A stretch of DNA of 64,000 nucleotides from Flavobacterium sp. TR2 (lineage in GTDB: Bacteria; Bacteroidota; Bacteroidia; Flavobacteriales; Flavobacteriaceae), in contig NZ_CP104307.1 in NCBI RefSeq assembly GCF_025252405.1, positions 3,348,001-3,412,000 on the forward strand, read 5' to 3'. Positions 28,588 to 38,511 of the stretch are shown here, piece after piece. Position numbers and translations under genes: made by a program. Positions within the stretch are counted from its first letter, which is position 1. Every line of letters starts with the position of its first letter. The notes beneath the pieces are model-generated. The model worked only from the letters and a program-made list of their open reading frames with translations, was not told the DNA's origin and ran no database searches.

Positions 28588-31500
28588 TTATAATGAAATA
28601 TTTAATCCTGTAACAAAGGATTTGCTTCTAGGATAGGCACTAAAATCAACTCCTCTGGTAATGGCATTGTTAAGAACATTTACCTCAGGATCATAACCAG
28701 AATATTTAGTAAATACATATAAGTTATAAGCCGTAAAATAGATTCTTAGGTTTGAGATTTTAGATTTTTTAAGCCAATCTTTTGGCAATGTATAACCTAA
28801 GCTGATGTTGTTAATTCTTAAGAAAGAACCATCTTCGATAATATCGCTATATAAACGTCCAGTAGTATTGCCATTAAAAGCTGGATACTTTTTGCCCACG
28901 TTTAAAGCTGTCAATTCATCTGGATCGGTAACGCGTTGTCCAGCGTTATTAATCGTAGTCCATCGATCAGCGTAGATGGCAAAAGTGTTTAAGTTGTCTA
29001 GGTTAAGTCTTGAATTGTTTAAAACGTTGGCATTGTAAATATCATTACCCACCGTAAAATCAAGGAAAACACTCAAGTCTATTCCTTTGTAGCTGAAAGT
29101 ATTGTTTAGACCGCCAGTATATTTTGGATTTGCATTTCCGATAATCGTTCTGTCCAAATCGTTTATCACGCCATCAGGCTTTCCGTCAGGACCGCTTATG
29201 TCTTTAAATTTGATAAATCCTGGCTGTACCACAATATTATCGCTTGGAACGCCCGATTTTAAAGTATACACTTTTGTGGTTGCATTGTAATCAAAATCGC
29301 TAACTTGATACAAACCATCATTTACATAACCGTACATGGTTCCAACTGGCTGTCCAACTTTCAGAATATAATCGTTTTTGTCAGTGTAACTGTTTGTGAT
29401 TAATGAAGTTTCGCCTTCGCTTAAAGCCAACACTTTTGTTTTATTGAAAGCAATATTAAAAGTAGTATTCCAGATAAAATTATCGTTTTTAACATTAATC
29501 GTATTCAGCGTAAACTCTAAACCGCGATTAGAAGTTGCCCCAATATTTTGAAACTGCTTTTTGAAGCCAGAACTAGCTGGTACACGAGTGTTGTAAAGAA
29601 GATCTTTTGATTTATTTTCATACAATTCAGTCGTTAACGAGATTCTTTGTTTAAAAAATCCTAAATCAAGACCAATATTAGTCGATTTTGTCGCTTCCCA
29701 TTTTAAGAACGGATTAGGAAGGTTGTTTTGAAAAGCGGTAATATTTGTCTGGTTGTTTAACGGATAAGAACCAGAATTAAAAATTCCTAAAGCAGCATAA
29801 TTAGCAATTCTGTTGTTTCCTGCTTCACCATAGCTTAAACGAAGCTTAAGATCTGAAAACACAGGAAGTTTCTGCATGAAATTCTCTTCAATAACTCTCC
29901 AAGCAACTGATGCAGAAGGGAAATAGCCCCATTGGTTTTCGGTTCCAAATTTTGAAGATCCATCTGCTCTTAAACTAGCCGCGAATAAATACTTGTTTTT
30001 GAAGGCATAATTGGCTTTTCCGAAGAATGAAAGCAATTTGTCATCTTCTGCAAAAGTTGTCGGAATTCCAGCAATGGTTCCAAGCTGTAATTTATCCCAG
30101 CTTAAGTTTACATTAGGAAAAGCTGATGCTGATGCGGTAACGCCTTCTGCATAATTGTAGATGTATTCTTGTCCAAGAGTAGCGTCAAATTTATGGTTTT
30201 TGCTGAAAGTATTGCTGTACGTTAAAACGTTGTTATAGTTTAAACGCGTTCCAATATTATGCGTTACGCCTCCATTTGCACCACCAGCTCTAATAGCCTG
30301 AATACCTCTCGAGTCGTTAAAAAACTTGCTTTTATTACTGTTGTCTGTATAACTTACCAATCCGCGGTAAATCAGGTTTGGCGTAATATTATATTGCAGC
30401 TGTAAGCTCATGTTAATCGATCTGTTGATGGCTTCTCTTTTCTGGCTGTCAATTGTAATAAGCGGACTTTGAAATGTTGGCGAATCCTGATTGTCTAACG
30501 GATCAACTACTAAAGTTTTTAGATCTTCGTCAGAACCTGTTTTTCCAATTGTAGGTCTGTATTGCAATAAATTCTGCAGCATGCTCAATCTCGCATTTCC
30601 GCCATCAGAAGTAGAAAGTCCGGTAATTTTTTGATTCGAATAGTTTACAATTGCATTTACAGAGAATTTCTTGCTGATGTTATTGATTACGTTCAATTTC
30701 ACGATATTTTTTACAGAACCCGTTCCAAGCATAATTCCTTCATCCTCATTTACAGAGTAAAAAGCATTGTATTTAGTGTCATTTTCACCTCCGCTAATGC
30801 TAATTTTATGATACTGATTTACAACAGCGTTTCCAAAAACTTCATCTTGCCAGTTAATTCCTTTTCTGTTTTTGTATAAACCTTCTAATTCATCATACGT
30901 TCCATAAGCGCCTACAAATTTTTGCATTCTGGCATCATCTGTAGCAGATTCGTATATTAACTTGGTATAATCATACGGATTCATTACTTTAAGTTCTTTG
31001 GCAATCGTTTTTATACCGCCATAAGTATCGTAGCTTATTGTAAGTTTTCCGCCTTTAGCTTTTTTGGTTGTTACCAATACCACTCCGTTTGCACCTTGCG
31101 CACCATAAATAGATGTCGACGCGGCATCTTTTAAAACATCGATAGATTCGATGTCCATTGGATCTAAAAATCCTAATCCGCCCGTTTGTGCTACTCCGTC
31201 AACAACATACAAAGGTTCGTTGCTTTGAGTAATAGAAGTTCCGCCTCTAATTTTTAATGAAGGTTCAGATCCTGGAGTTCCGTCAGACATAGTTACCTGC
31301 ATACCTGCAATTCGACCTTGCAACGCCTGTGCTACGTTCTGTACAGGAACTTTGGCCAATTCCTGACCTTTTACAGAAGAAATAGCTCCAGTAAGATCTT
31401 TTCTGGTTTTAGTTCCATAACCAACAACAACTACCTCGTCAAGATTGTTGGTGTCATCAATCAGTTTGGTATTGATTTGCGTTCTGTTTTTAACTTGTTC

Positions 31501-31740
31501 TTCTTTTGTCTTGGTACCAATAAAAGAAAACACAAGCGTGGCATTTGGTTTTACCTTAATTTGATAGTCCCCGTCCATAGATGTTAGGGTAGCATTCTTA
31601 GTTCCTTTTTCTGTAACAGTTGCTCCTGGCATTGGTAGATTTTGAGCATCGGTTACTTTACCCGTCACGGTTACTTTGTCCTGCCCGTACATCATCTTAC
31701 ATGTGGTTAGCAGTAAGCATAAAAATATAATCCTTTTCAT
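28588..31740 (-). CDS. SusC/RagA-family TonB-dependent glycan importer
   Basis: A 1050-residue outer-membrane transporter: signal peptide (1-19), carboxypeptidase-regulatory-like domain (about 23-100), TonB box region around EVVVVGYGT (about 104-112), plug (about 115-225; LQGRIAGMQV, LYVVDG) and a 22-strand barrel ending in SLNISL-type strand. Together with the adjacent SusD it imports large heparin/heparan oligosaccharides into the periplasm. It is the first gene of the susC-susD unit and is preceded by a 950-bp non-coding region. Confidence 0.96.
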   Translation of the reverse strand: MKRIIFLCLLLTTCKMMYGQDKVTVTGKVTDAQNLPMPGATVTEKGTKNATLTSMDGDYQIKVKPNATLVFSFIGTKTKEEQVKNRTQINTKLIDDTNNLDEVVVVGYGTKTRKDLTGAISSVKGQELAKVPVQNVAQALQGRIAGMQVTMSDGTPGSEPSLKIRGGTSITQSNEPLYVVDGVAQTGGLGFLDPMDIESIDVLKDAASTSIYGAQGANGVVLVTTKKAKGGKLTISYDTYGGIKTIAKELKVMNPYDYTKLIYESATDDARMQKFVGAYGTYDELEGLYKNRKGINWQDEVFGNAVVNQYHKISISGGENDTKYNAFYSVNEDEGIMLGTGSVKNIVKLNVINNISKKFSVNAIVNYSNQKITGLSTSDGGNARLSMLQNLLQYRPTIGKTGSDEDLKTLVVDPLDNQDSPTFQSPLITIDSQKREAINRSINMSLQLQYNITPNLIYRGLVSYTDNSNKSKFFNDSRGIQAIRAGGANGGVTHNIGTRLNYNNVLTYSNTFSKNHKFDATLGQEYIYNYAEGVTASASAFPNVNLSWDKLQLGTIAGIPTTFAEDDKLLSFFGKANYAFKNKYLFAASLRADGSSKFGTENQWGYFPSASVAWRVIEENFMQKLPVFSDLKLRLSYGEAGNNRIANYAALGIFNSGSYPLNNQTNITAFQNNLPNPFLKWEATKSTNIGLDLGFFKQRISLTTELYENKSKDLLYNTRVPASSGFKKQFQNIGATSNRGLEFTLNTINVKNDNFIWNTTFNIAFNKTKVLALSEGETSLITNSYTDKNDYILKVGQPVGTMYGYVNDGLYQVSDFDYNATTKVYTLKSGVPSDNIVVQPGFIKFKDISGPDGKPDGVINDLDRTIIGNANPKYTGGLNNTFSYKGIDLSVFLDFTVGNDIYNANVLNNSRLNLDNLNTFAIYADRWTTINNAGQRVTDPDELTALNVGKKYPAFNGNTTGRLYSDIIEDGSFLRINNISLGYTLPKDWLKKSKISNLRIYFTAYNLYVFTKYSGYDPEVNVLNNAITRGVDFSAYPRSKSFVTGLNISL

Positions 31741-32015
31741 AATTTTTTCTTTAAAAGAGGAATAAGTACTGAGTATAATTCCTATTGATGTTATTTCAGT
31801 TGGTTTTAGGTTTTGTTAAAAAATCACCACAATATTTTTTAGATAGCTGTTGTGGAGAAAATCATAACAATTAATTAACTGGAAAAATTAGGCAATGGAA
31901 TTTTGGGTTTTGGGAATAGATGTAAGTTTTGTAAAGGCTTGGTCATTTTTTTTGGATTAGTCATGTTTTTTTGATTTTTAATTAAAACAAATATAGAAAT
32001 CGGGCTTCCATGACA

Positions 32016-32037
32016 GTTTTGAATGCGTCCAAAATAC
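32016..32037 (-). promoter_or_regulatory. Shared PUL upstream motif, copy 3
   Basis: Minus strand reads GTATTTTGGACGCATTCAAA followed by AC. Two positions differ from the ACAAATTCAAAAC core. It lies ~275 bp upstream of susC and ~20 bp upstream of a TATATTTG candidate -7 element, in the right orientation. Confidence 0.4.
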
Positions 32038-32395
32038 TATTGAATTTGATTAATTTGATATTTAAAGTCCTTTAAAATCAAGGTATAATGCAGTTTTAAA
32101 GGTGTTTTGCTCTTTTAGTTTTTGCCGCAAAGCTAATAATTACGAAGTATCTCTATATCGTTTGCGTAAAAATTATATGTTAAGCCAAACAAAGTGAAAT
32201 GTTAAGTAAAATTATCTTTACAAATCTTAATCTAGACCGAAGATTTTGTTTATGTAAAAATGATTTCAGAATAGACTTATGATTTGAAAAATATTGAAAT
32301 ATTTAGAAGGCAAAGAAAAATGTAGAAGTTTCAAGATTATGCAGTCTGAAAAAGTGAAGATGCTTTTACGGTTTACTTTGACAAAGTTTAGCTTT

Positions 32396-32490
32396 CAATT
32401 GCCTCCTGCTTTAGCTGGAGGTTTTTTGAGGATAAAGTTAAGGGCTTTAGGGGTTGTTAGCTTACCTCCAGCTAAAGCTGGAGGCAATTG
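32396..32490. repeat. Long inverted repeat, GCTTTAGCTGGAGG type
   Basis: Two 26-bp arms (32396-32421 and 32465-32490) are reverse complements except at one base. Each arm itself contains the shorter palindrome CTCCAGCTAAAGCTGGAG or a one-base variant. The loop is 43 bases. Looks like a REP/BIME-type intergenic repeat; no protein-coding function. Confidence 0.8.
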
Positions 32491-32547
32491 ATTGGTTTTA
32501 TTCTTGAGAGCATTATTTTTTGCAAGCTTTACAAAGATTTGAAAAAC

Positions 32548-32622
32548 ATAGCCCGCGGTTTCAACCACGGGAGATACGGATTGTTTTTTGATGGTGTTCC
32601 CGTGGTTGAAACCACAGGCTAT
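32548..32622. repeat. Long inverted repeat, GGTTTCAACCACGGG type
   Basis: Two 25-bp arms (32548-32572 and 32598-32622), reverse complementary except for one base, enclose 25 bases. Each arm contains GGTTTCAACCAC (or GTGGTTGAAACCAC). It adjoins the previous inverted repeat, and both look like mobile intergenic palindromes. Confidence 0.8.
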
Positions 32623-32640
32623 ATTTTAATAATTATCAAA

Positions 32641-32673
32641 AAAAACGTCTAAAATTAATTTAGACGTTTTTTT
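32641..32673. terminator. Terminator after hepC
   Basis: Hairpin AACGTCTAAA / TTTAGACGTT with flanking A and T runs on both sides lies 20 bp past the end of the heparinase III gene. The flanking runs make it bidirectional. Confidence 0.8.
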
Positions 32674-32692
32674 AGAAGAGTAATTGTAATGT

Positions 32693-34669
32693 TTAGTTTA
32701 GTCGAGTTCTAATCTCGCTTTTTTTGCCATCAATTAAAATGTTTAAACTAATGATTCCTTTTTCAAAATCATTGTCCTTATTGGGTTGAACTTTAATATC
32801 TGGTGCTTTATCTGTAAAAGGGTAAAGAATGCTGATAAACTGTTCTGTTTTAGTATCTTTTTTGACCTTTTCAAAGACAAATGCAGGTCTTGCCAATTCT
32901 TTCGCGTAAGCGTAAGAGACTTTTCCAGTTTCTTCGTTTAATGCAATTTTATCCGTATTTAAGGATTGAATTAAGAGATTGTTTCCATCTTCATAAGTGG
33001 TGTACACTTTATTATTTGTTTGATCAAAAACAGGTTTGCTGTCTTCTTTTAGCTGAAAATGAACACCTAGTTTACCAGTTGCTTTTCCGATTGCTTTATC
33101 TATTATTAAAAAGTATTGATTATCAATAAACAAAACACTTCGCTGATGGTTCAAATCGGTATAGCTTGGATTGGTATAGGTTAAAATATCTAGGTTTTTG
33201 GCCGTTTGCCACTTGTTTTGTTCTGCTTTAGTAATCACCATATTCTGATCGTCTAGTGTCAAAGTGCTATGGACTTTAGTCTGACGAAACCAATTTCTTT
33301 TTTTAGTAACTTCTTCATCGCCACTATAAATGTAGCAGCCTGTGTCTGGTGTAAAATTTCTTCCTTTTATCCAAAGTTCAAAAGTTCCGTTATCTGGCTG
33401 AGCATGAAATTCTGCTGGAGGTCCCGCTTTTACAATCATTACCGTAGATTGGTCGTTCCAACCGTTTCTAAAAGTATAGAATCCGCCGTTTGGTAAGGCA
33501 TTCGATAAATAATCAGGACTTTTTCCTTCTGCGCCGTCGGTTGCAAAATATTTGATTTGTGCATTTTCGGGAAACACTTTAGACCAAATCTTAAACTGTT
33601 TTAAGCGGCTTTCTTTTTCAATCAGCCAAGAATCGCCAAACATTGGATTGTTGTAATTAGGAAACATCATGCTTGCTGAAGCTAAAATCATTTTTTCGAT
33701 GGTTTTCGAATATGTATCTGGAAATTCTTTTTCTACACCAGCCATTTTAGCCGAATTGTACGCTTTCAGAAAAATATCGATACAAGCAACATGGTAAGTA
33801 GGAGAGAGTTCCCATTGTATGCCGTCAGGAAGTACTTGCAGTTTTATTTCGCGGTTTAGGATTTCTATACCGCTTTTGCGCCATGCTTCGGCTTGTTTCA
33901 ATTCAGGAAAAAATGCTCCAGCTCCCAAAATACGCTGTGCTTCAAACAATAAATGATTGCCTTCTTTGCTATAATGTTCCGGAATATATGCGGCTTGTTT
34001 GTTATAAGAATTTAAAAACTCCATTAAAAAAGCAGGAGTAAAGTTCGGAGAATTTACAAATAGATTGAATGTAGGAGGCAAGCTCTGTACACGATCTGAT
34101 ACTTCTAGCGGACGCCATGCAAAAGAATCATTTTCTTTAGAACTTCCTAAATAGTTCTTTTTCTCCCAGTCACGAAACTGTGAAATCCATTCTTTGGCAT
34201 ATTTTTCATCTCCAGAACTGCGATACGCCATTCCCATTGGCAGCCACCATGTAACTCGGTGCAATTGCCAGCGGACTTCATTGTCTTTTACGGGCCAATA
34301 TTCCCAGTTAATATCTTTTCCGTAATCATAAAATCCATACCCTTTTTGAGGCTGAAATTTATGTTCCAGAGCATTATCTGCTTTTTCCTGATTTGCTTTA
34401 CCAATTTCTTTTCCTCGAAATCTATTTTCGTCTCCCGTATTAAAATCAGGATGTTTAACGGTTTTTCTATTGCGATAATAATTCAGCAGTTCTTGCGCTG
34501 CTTCATCGTATTTGGCTGCGTTAAAAAGACTGTTTACTTTTTCTAAGCCTTTATAGTTTAGATTGATAATGTCAAAGCTTTCTTTTTTTATTGGTTTTTC
34601 TTGCGCATTGCCCAAGAACCAAGACAGGAAGAGAAAGCACAAGAGGGCTGTTTTTTTTAAATTCTTCAT
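32693..34669 (-). CDS. hepC: Heparin-sulfate lyase, heparinase III (PL12)
   Basis: A 658-residue periplasmic lyase (EC 4.2.2.8 type) cutting heparan sulfate at GlcN-GlcA linkages by beta-elimination. Signal peptide ends GNAQE (residue 22). The sequence is very close along its whole length to Pedobacter heparinus heparinase III: FDIINLNYKGLEKVN, KGYGFYDYGKDINWEYWPVKDNEVRWQLHR and SDRVQSLPPTF are nearly identical. Catalytic Asn (EGNHLLFEAQ), Tyr (WELSPTYHVA) and His (AEFHAQPDNGTFE) are all present. A separate 157-bp upstream gap suggests its own promoter, with a degenerate copy of the PUL motif near 34761. Confidence 0.95.
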   Translation of the reverse strand: MKNLKKTALLCFLFLSWFLGNAQEKPIKKESFDIINLNYKGLEKVNSLFNAAKYDEAAQELLNYYRNRKTVKHPDFNTGDENRFRGKEIGKANQEKADNALEHKFQPQKGYGFYDYGKDINWEYWPVKDNEVRWQLHRVTWWLPMGMAYRSSGDEKYAKEWISQFRDWEKKNYLGSSKENDSFAWRPLEVSDRVQSLPPTFNLFVNSPNFTPAFLMEFLNSYNKQAAYIPEHYSKEGNHLLFEAQRILGAGAFFPELKQAEAWRKSGIEILNREIKLQVLPDGIQWELSPTYHVACIDIFLKAYNSAKMAGVEKEFPDTYSKTIEKMILASASMMFPNYNNPMFGDSWLIEKESRLKQFKIWSKVFPENAQIKYFATDGAEGKSPDYLSNALPNGGFYTFRNGWNDQSTVMIVKAGPPAEFHAQPDNGTFELWIKGRNFTPDTGCYIYSGDEEVTKKRNWFRQTKVHSTLTLDDQNMVITKAEQNKWQTAKNLDILTYTNPSYTDLNHQRSVLFIDNQYFLIIDKAIGKATGKLGVHFQLKEDSKPVFDQTNNKVYTTYEDGNNLLIQSLNTDKIALNEETGKVSYAYAKELARPAFVFEKVKKDTKTEQFISILYPFTDKAPDIKVQPNKDNDFEKGIISLNILIDGKKSEIRTRLN

Positions 34670-34826
34670 TTAGGTTTTTAATTAAGTGAGTTAGGTAATT
34701 TGTTGTTATAATTAAAAAGCTATCCAGTTGATATTATCATATCAAAGATAGCTTTGTATTGTTTTTAATTTTGGAAAAAGCTCAAATAAAACTATAGTTT
34801 TGATTGATTTTTTCGTTACATTAGAT

Positions 34827-36815
34827 CTAATGAACAAGGTTTTTCTTTATGTGCCTTTCTTTTCCATTGATAGTAATATTTAGATCAATTTTTCCCTGAG
34901 AAATATTATGCTCGGGGTTTTCTGTAATTTTTACTGTTGGAGCTTTTTGACCATCGAATGGAAGTAATAAGGTAATAAAGCCTTGTGTCTGCTGATTGTT
35001 TTTTATTTTTTCAAAAACAAAAGCAGGCCTTGGTGTTTCTTTTTGATATTCATACGAAACAAAACTAGATTCTTCTTTTAAAGCAATTTTGTCTTTATCA
35101 GCGACTTGTATCAATAAATTATTTCCATCTTCATAATGAGTTGTAATGCTATTGTCTAAAGAATTGGTTGAAGCATTGCTGTCTTCTTTAAGATTATAAT
35201 GAATTCCTAGATTACCAGCTGCATTTCCAATTGCTTGATCAATAATGAGAAAGAAAGTGTTATCGATAAAAAGAAAAGTTCTTACGTGGCTTAAATCTTT
35301 ATAACTCGGATTGCTGTAAGACAAAATCTGAGTGTTTCCATCAGGTTGCCATTCTAATAGTTTAGCATCGTTTGTTATGTTTTGATTATCAAGTGTTAAA
35401 GTTTGATGCGCTTTAGTAGAGCGGTACCAATCTCTTTTAGAGTTTTCTTGATCGCCCACGTTTGCATAGACAAAACTGCCTGAATCTGGAGTGAAATTTC
35501 GACCTTTTACCCAAAGTGCAAAATTGCCATTGTCAGGATGAGAATGAAACTCAGCTGGAGGCCCAGCTTTAATCTGCATTACGGTTGCAGTGGTATCCAG
35601 GCCATTTCTAAAAGCATAAAAACCAGCATATGGAAGACTGCTTGATAAATAGTCAGGCTTTTTTCCTGATTTAAAGTTTGATGCATAATACTTAATAGTT
35701 TCATTTTTTGGAAAAGCTTTCTCCCAGATCTGATAATTCCTTAACATAGCGCTTTTGGTTGTTAAAAAAGAGTTTCCATACAACGGAAAAGTATAATCTG
35801 GAAAGGAATATTTACCAACTGCAAGAACCATTTTTTCGACTAGATTTTTATAGCTTTCTTGAAATTCATTCTCTATTCCATTTAATTGGGCTATCTGTAA
35901 AGCATCTAAAAATATTTTAATGGTACCAATATGGTAAGAAGGTGAAAGTTCAAATTGAACGCCATCAGGCAATAGCTGTTTTTGAATTTCTTCGTTTAAG
36001 ACAGTAATTCCGCTTTTACGCCAAGGAGCAGCACTTTTCATTTCTGGAAAAAAACTACCTGCGTACATCATATGTAGGGCTTCGTACAACCTATGATTTC
36101 CAACATCTGTATAATTGTTGGATACATATTCTGCCTGTTCATTATAAGAATTCAAAAAATCCATTAAAAAAGCAGGGGTGAAGTTTGGCGAATTCAAAAA
36201 CATATTGAAATACGAAGACCAATGATTAAGTCTGAAAGAAACCACAAAAGCTTTCCACGCAAAATCTTTTTCGTCAGGATAGGTGCCTTGCTTGTTTTTT
36301 TTAATCCAATCGCGTACTTGTAAAACCCATTCTTTGGCATATTTTTCATCTCCCGTACTATTGTAAACAATACCTAATGATTCCCAGAAAGCAGTTCTAT
36401 GTAAAAAAGTAGACAGTAATTGATCTTGTACAGGACGATATTGCCAATTAATGTCTTGTCCGTAATCATATGCTGGATAACCTTTATGTGGTTTAAATTT
36501 GTGTAGCAGAATATTATTGGCAAGTTCTAAGGTATTTTTGTTCACCTTTCTTCCTTTTAATTTTTCTACATCAGCTGCATTAAAATTCAAATGCTGAACA
36601 TCGGTGCGATTTCGATAATAATCAAGTAGCCGGTTTGCAGCTTCTTCATATTTTGATGAAGAAACTAGTTTTTTTACTTTTTCAAGTCCTTTATAACCTA
36701 GATTTATAGCATTAAAGCTAGATTTGGTTATCTTAACTTCTTGTGCAAGATTTTTTTGCATTAAAAGTAAAACAAAGAGTAAGACGAAAGTTTTTGCAGA
36801 AAGACTCATTTTCAT
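34827..36815 (-). CDS. PL12-family heparinase III paralogue
   Basis: A 662-residue exported protein that shares the whole layout of the neighbouring heparinase III (signal peptide ending LAQE, toroid, Heparinase_II_III sandwich). Catalytic positions are kept: VGNHRLYEAL, FELSPSYHIG, AEFHSHPDNGNFA. Several substrate-facing segments differ: DNEVRWQLHRVTWW becomes QDQLLSTFLHRTAFW, and SDRVQSLPPTF becomes SFRLNHWSSYF. It probably acts on a different sulfation pattern or chain length. It begins 5 bases after the GH88 gene and is co-transcribed with it. Confidence 0.9.
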   Translation of the reverse strand: MKMSLSAKTFVLLFVLLLMQKNLAQEVKITKSSFNAINLGYKGLEKVKKLVSSSKYEEAANRLLDYYRNRTDVQHLNFNAADVEKLKGRKVNKNTLELANNILLHKFKPHKGYPAYDYGQDINWQYRPVQDQLLSTFLHRTAFWESLGIVYNSTGDEKYAKEWVLQVRDWIKKNKQGTYPDEKDFAWKAFVVSFRLNHWSSYFNMFLNSPNFTPAFLMDFLNSYNEQAEYVSNNYTDVGNHRLYEALHMMYAGSFFPEMKSAAPWRKSGITVLNEEIQKQLLPDGVQFELSPSYHIGTIKIFLDALQIAQLNGIENEFQESYKNLVEKMVLAVGKYSFPDYTFPLYGNSFLTTKSAMLRNYQIWEKAFPKNETIKYYASNFKSGKKPDYLSSSLPYAGFYAFRNGLDTTATVMQIKAGPPAEFHSHPDNGNFALWVKGRNFTPDSGSFVYANVGDQENSKRDWYRSTKAHQTLTLDNQNITNDAKLLEWQPDGNTQILSYSNPSYKDLSHVRTFLFIDNTFFLIIDQAIGNAAGNLGIHYNLKEDSNASTNSLDNSITTHYEDGNNLLIQVADKDKIALKEESSFVSYEYQKETPRPAFVFEKIKNNQQTQGFITLLLPFDGQKAPTVKITENPEHNISQGKIDLNITINGKERHIKKNLVH

Positions 36816-36820
36816 CTAAT

Positions 36821-38023
36821 TTAGATTTCAAGTTTTTTTATCACAGCATATCTCTTTAATGCTTCAAGATAGTAGTAATCGGCATAATCTAGCGGTGTAT
36901 CAATTTCTGAATTGTACAGAAAAGCGCCCACGCTATGTTTTAATAAAAAGAAATGGTTTTCTCCAGGTTTTGCCAGATAAGCATCAGATGATAAAGATTT
37001 TAGTATTTCTTCGGCATAGTCAACATATTTTTTTCCATCTTTTACCTGAGTGCTCAAATCTAAAAGGGCCGAAGCAATAACAGCAGCAGCCGAAGCATCT
37101 CGTGGAGCAAGTTCTGCAGTGTCTAAAGCATTATGCACATCAAAATCCCAAACAGGAACTTTGTCTTTTGGCATTCGTGGATGATTCATAATAAAAGATG
37201 CAATGTTTTCTGCTTGTTGCAAAAACTTAGGATTTTTGCTATTTGAGTAACACATCGTATAACCGTATAATCCCCAAGCTTGTCCGCGCGCCCATGAAGA
37301 TTCATGCGTAACACCCTGATGAGTTCCTTTGTGTAAGACCTTACCCGTTTTTGGGTCATAATCTACTAAATGATATGAGCTGTAATCTTTTCTAAAATGA
37401 TTTTTCATAGTTGTTAAAGCGTGTGTACTGGCGGCTTTGGCATATTCAGGTTTATAAAACTGATTGGCACTCCAGTATAAGTACTCCAAATTCATCATAT
37501 TGTCTATAATTACGGGATAATGCAGCCAAGGGAAATCCCAAGAACGGATAGTGCCTACTACTGGACTAAAACGAGCATAAAGATTTGCCGCGCCATCAGC
37601 CAAAGCAGGAAGATATGTTTTGTCTCCCGTAATTCTGTAGGCATTTCCGTAAGAGCAATACAGCATAAAACCTACGTCGTGTGTGTTCTTGATGTTTCTG
37701 ATGGAGTCTAAGGCAAGGGTAAATTTTTTAGCTTCTTCGGCCATTGTTTTATCGCCTGTAAGTTCATATCCGTACCAAAGACTTCCTGGAAAGAAACCCG
37801 TTGTCCAGTCGGTTATTCCTGCAAGACGAACAGTTCCGTCTGGATTAACAGATCGCGGATTTTTTCCAGGTTTGTAAGTTTGTGCAGCTTTGTTTAATTG
37901 AAAATGAATTACTTCGGTCGTTTTTGTAAACCAAAGTGGTGACGGATCTTCTTGAATAGGTTTTGCAGAAGAACTTAATGCGGTTAATGTAAGTGCCAGA
38001 AACAGTCTAAAGGTTTTTTTCAT
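36821..38023 (-). CDS. GH88 unsaturated glucuronyl hydrolase
   Basis: A 400-residue enzyme that hydrates the 4,5-unsaturated uronic acid left by lyases, releasing 5-keto-4-deoxyuronate and an amino sugar. Signal peptide at about 1-20, so periplasmic. The two acidic catalytic sites of the family are seen in THDVGFMLYCSYGNAY and IIDNMMNLEYLYW. The SSWARGQAWGLYGYTMCY signature binds substrate. It is the first gene of a two-gene unit with the PL12 paralogue and has a copy of the PUL motif ~100 bp upstream. Confidence 0.93.
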   Translation of the reverse strand: MKKTFRLFLALTLTALSSSAKPIQEDPSPLWFTKTTEVIHFQLNKAAQTYKPGKNPRSVNPDGTVRLAGITDWTTGFFPGSLWYGYELTGDKTMAEEAKKFTLALDSIRNIKNTHDVGFMLYCSYGNAYRITGDKTYLPALADGAANLYARFSPVVGTIRSWDFPWLHYPVIIDNMMNLEYLYWSANQFYKPEYAKAASTHALTTMKNHFRKDYSSYHLVDYDPKTGKVLHKGTHQGVTHESSWARGQAWGLYGYTMCYSNSKNPKFLQQAENIASFIMNHPRMPKDKVPVWDFDVHNALDTAELAPRDASAAAVIASALLDLSTQVKDGKKYVDYAEEILKSLSSDAYLAKPGENHFFLLKHSVGAFLYNSEIDTPLDYADYYYLEALKRYAVIKKLEI

Positions 38024-38119
38024 AGTGTAATCGGTTTATTGATATTCGCTTTGGGTGAATATCTTTAGAGCGAAATTAAATAGGACTACGAAAAGTGTGT
38101 TTCAGTTTTTGATTTAAAT

Positions 38120-38142
38120 GTTTTGAATTTGTCTAAATGCTT
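38120..38142 (-). promoter_or_regulatory. Shared PUL upstream motif, copy 4
   Basis: Minus strand reads GCATTTAGACAAATTCAAAA followed by C, matching copy 2 across the ACAAATTCAAAAC core and the preceding GCATTT. Located ~97 bp upstream of the GH88 start. Confidence 0.5.
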
Positions 38143-38511
38143 TATTAAATCGCATTTTTGGAACTGCGCGATTTTTTGTTCCAGTCGAGCAACAGACAAT
38201 AATTGAAGATTGAGAAATAAACCAATTTATTGCTTCAGTCGAGCAACAATTACATTTGAAAAAAGGAGAGCATGAAATTCAAATAATTTTGAAATATTAG
38301 ACAATTTTAAAATAAGATTCCATTTTTTTGCTTCATTCTTGGTGTTCGAATCCTATTAAGTTAGCGAATGGCAAATCAACTATTTATATTGTTTTTTATA
38401 AAAAAAATATACTTTTATGTAGGTGAACCTTTGTTTTTGTCTTATCTCAAAATAAAAAAATAAAAGCAAAAATGATCAAAACTCAGCGCATTTAGTAGGA
38501 TAAATAAAAAT

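Larger units (their letters stand above)
31741..32692. other. Long intergenic region with motif copy and palindromic repeats
   Basis: No gene is supported in these 952 bases. The part nearest susC carries the PUL motif and a TATATTTG sequence (minus strand, 31988-31995) that fits the Bacteroidota -7 element. The middle is AT-rich. The distal part carries two long inverted repeats and a terminator. Confidence 0.55.

Noticed and set aside
32396-32622. CRISPR-like repeat
   Set aside because: Only two pairs of inverted arms with unrelated sequences, no regular direct repeats and no cas genes.
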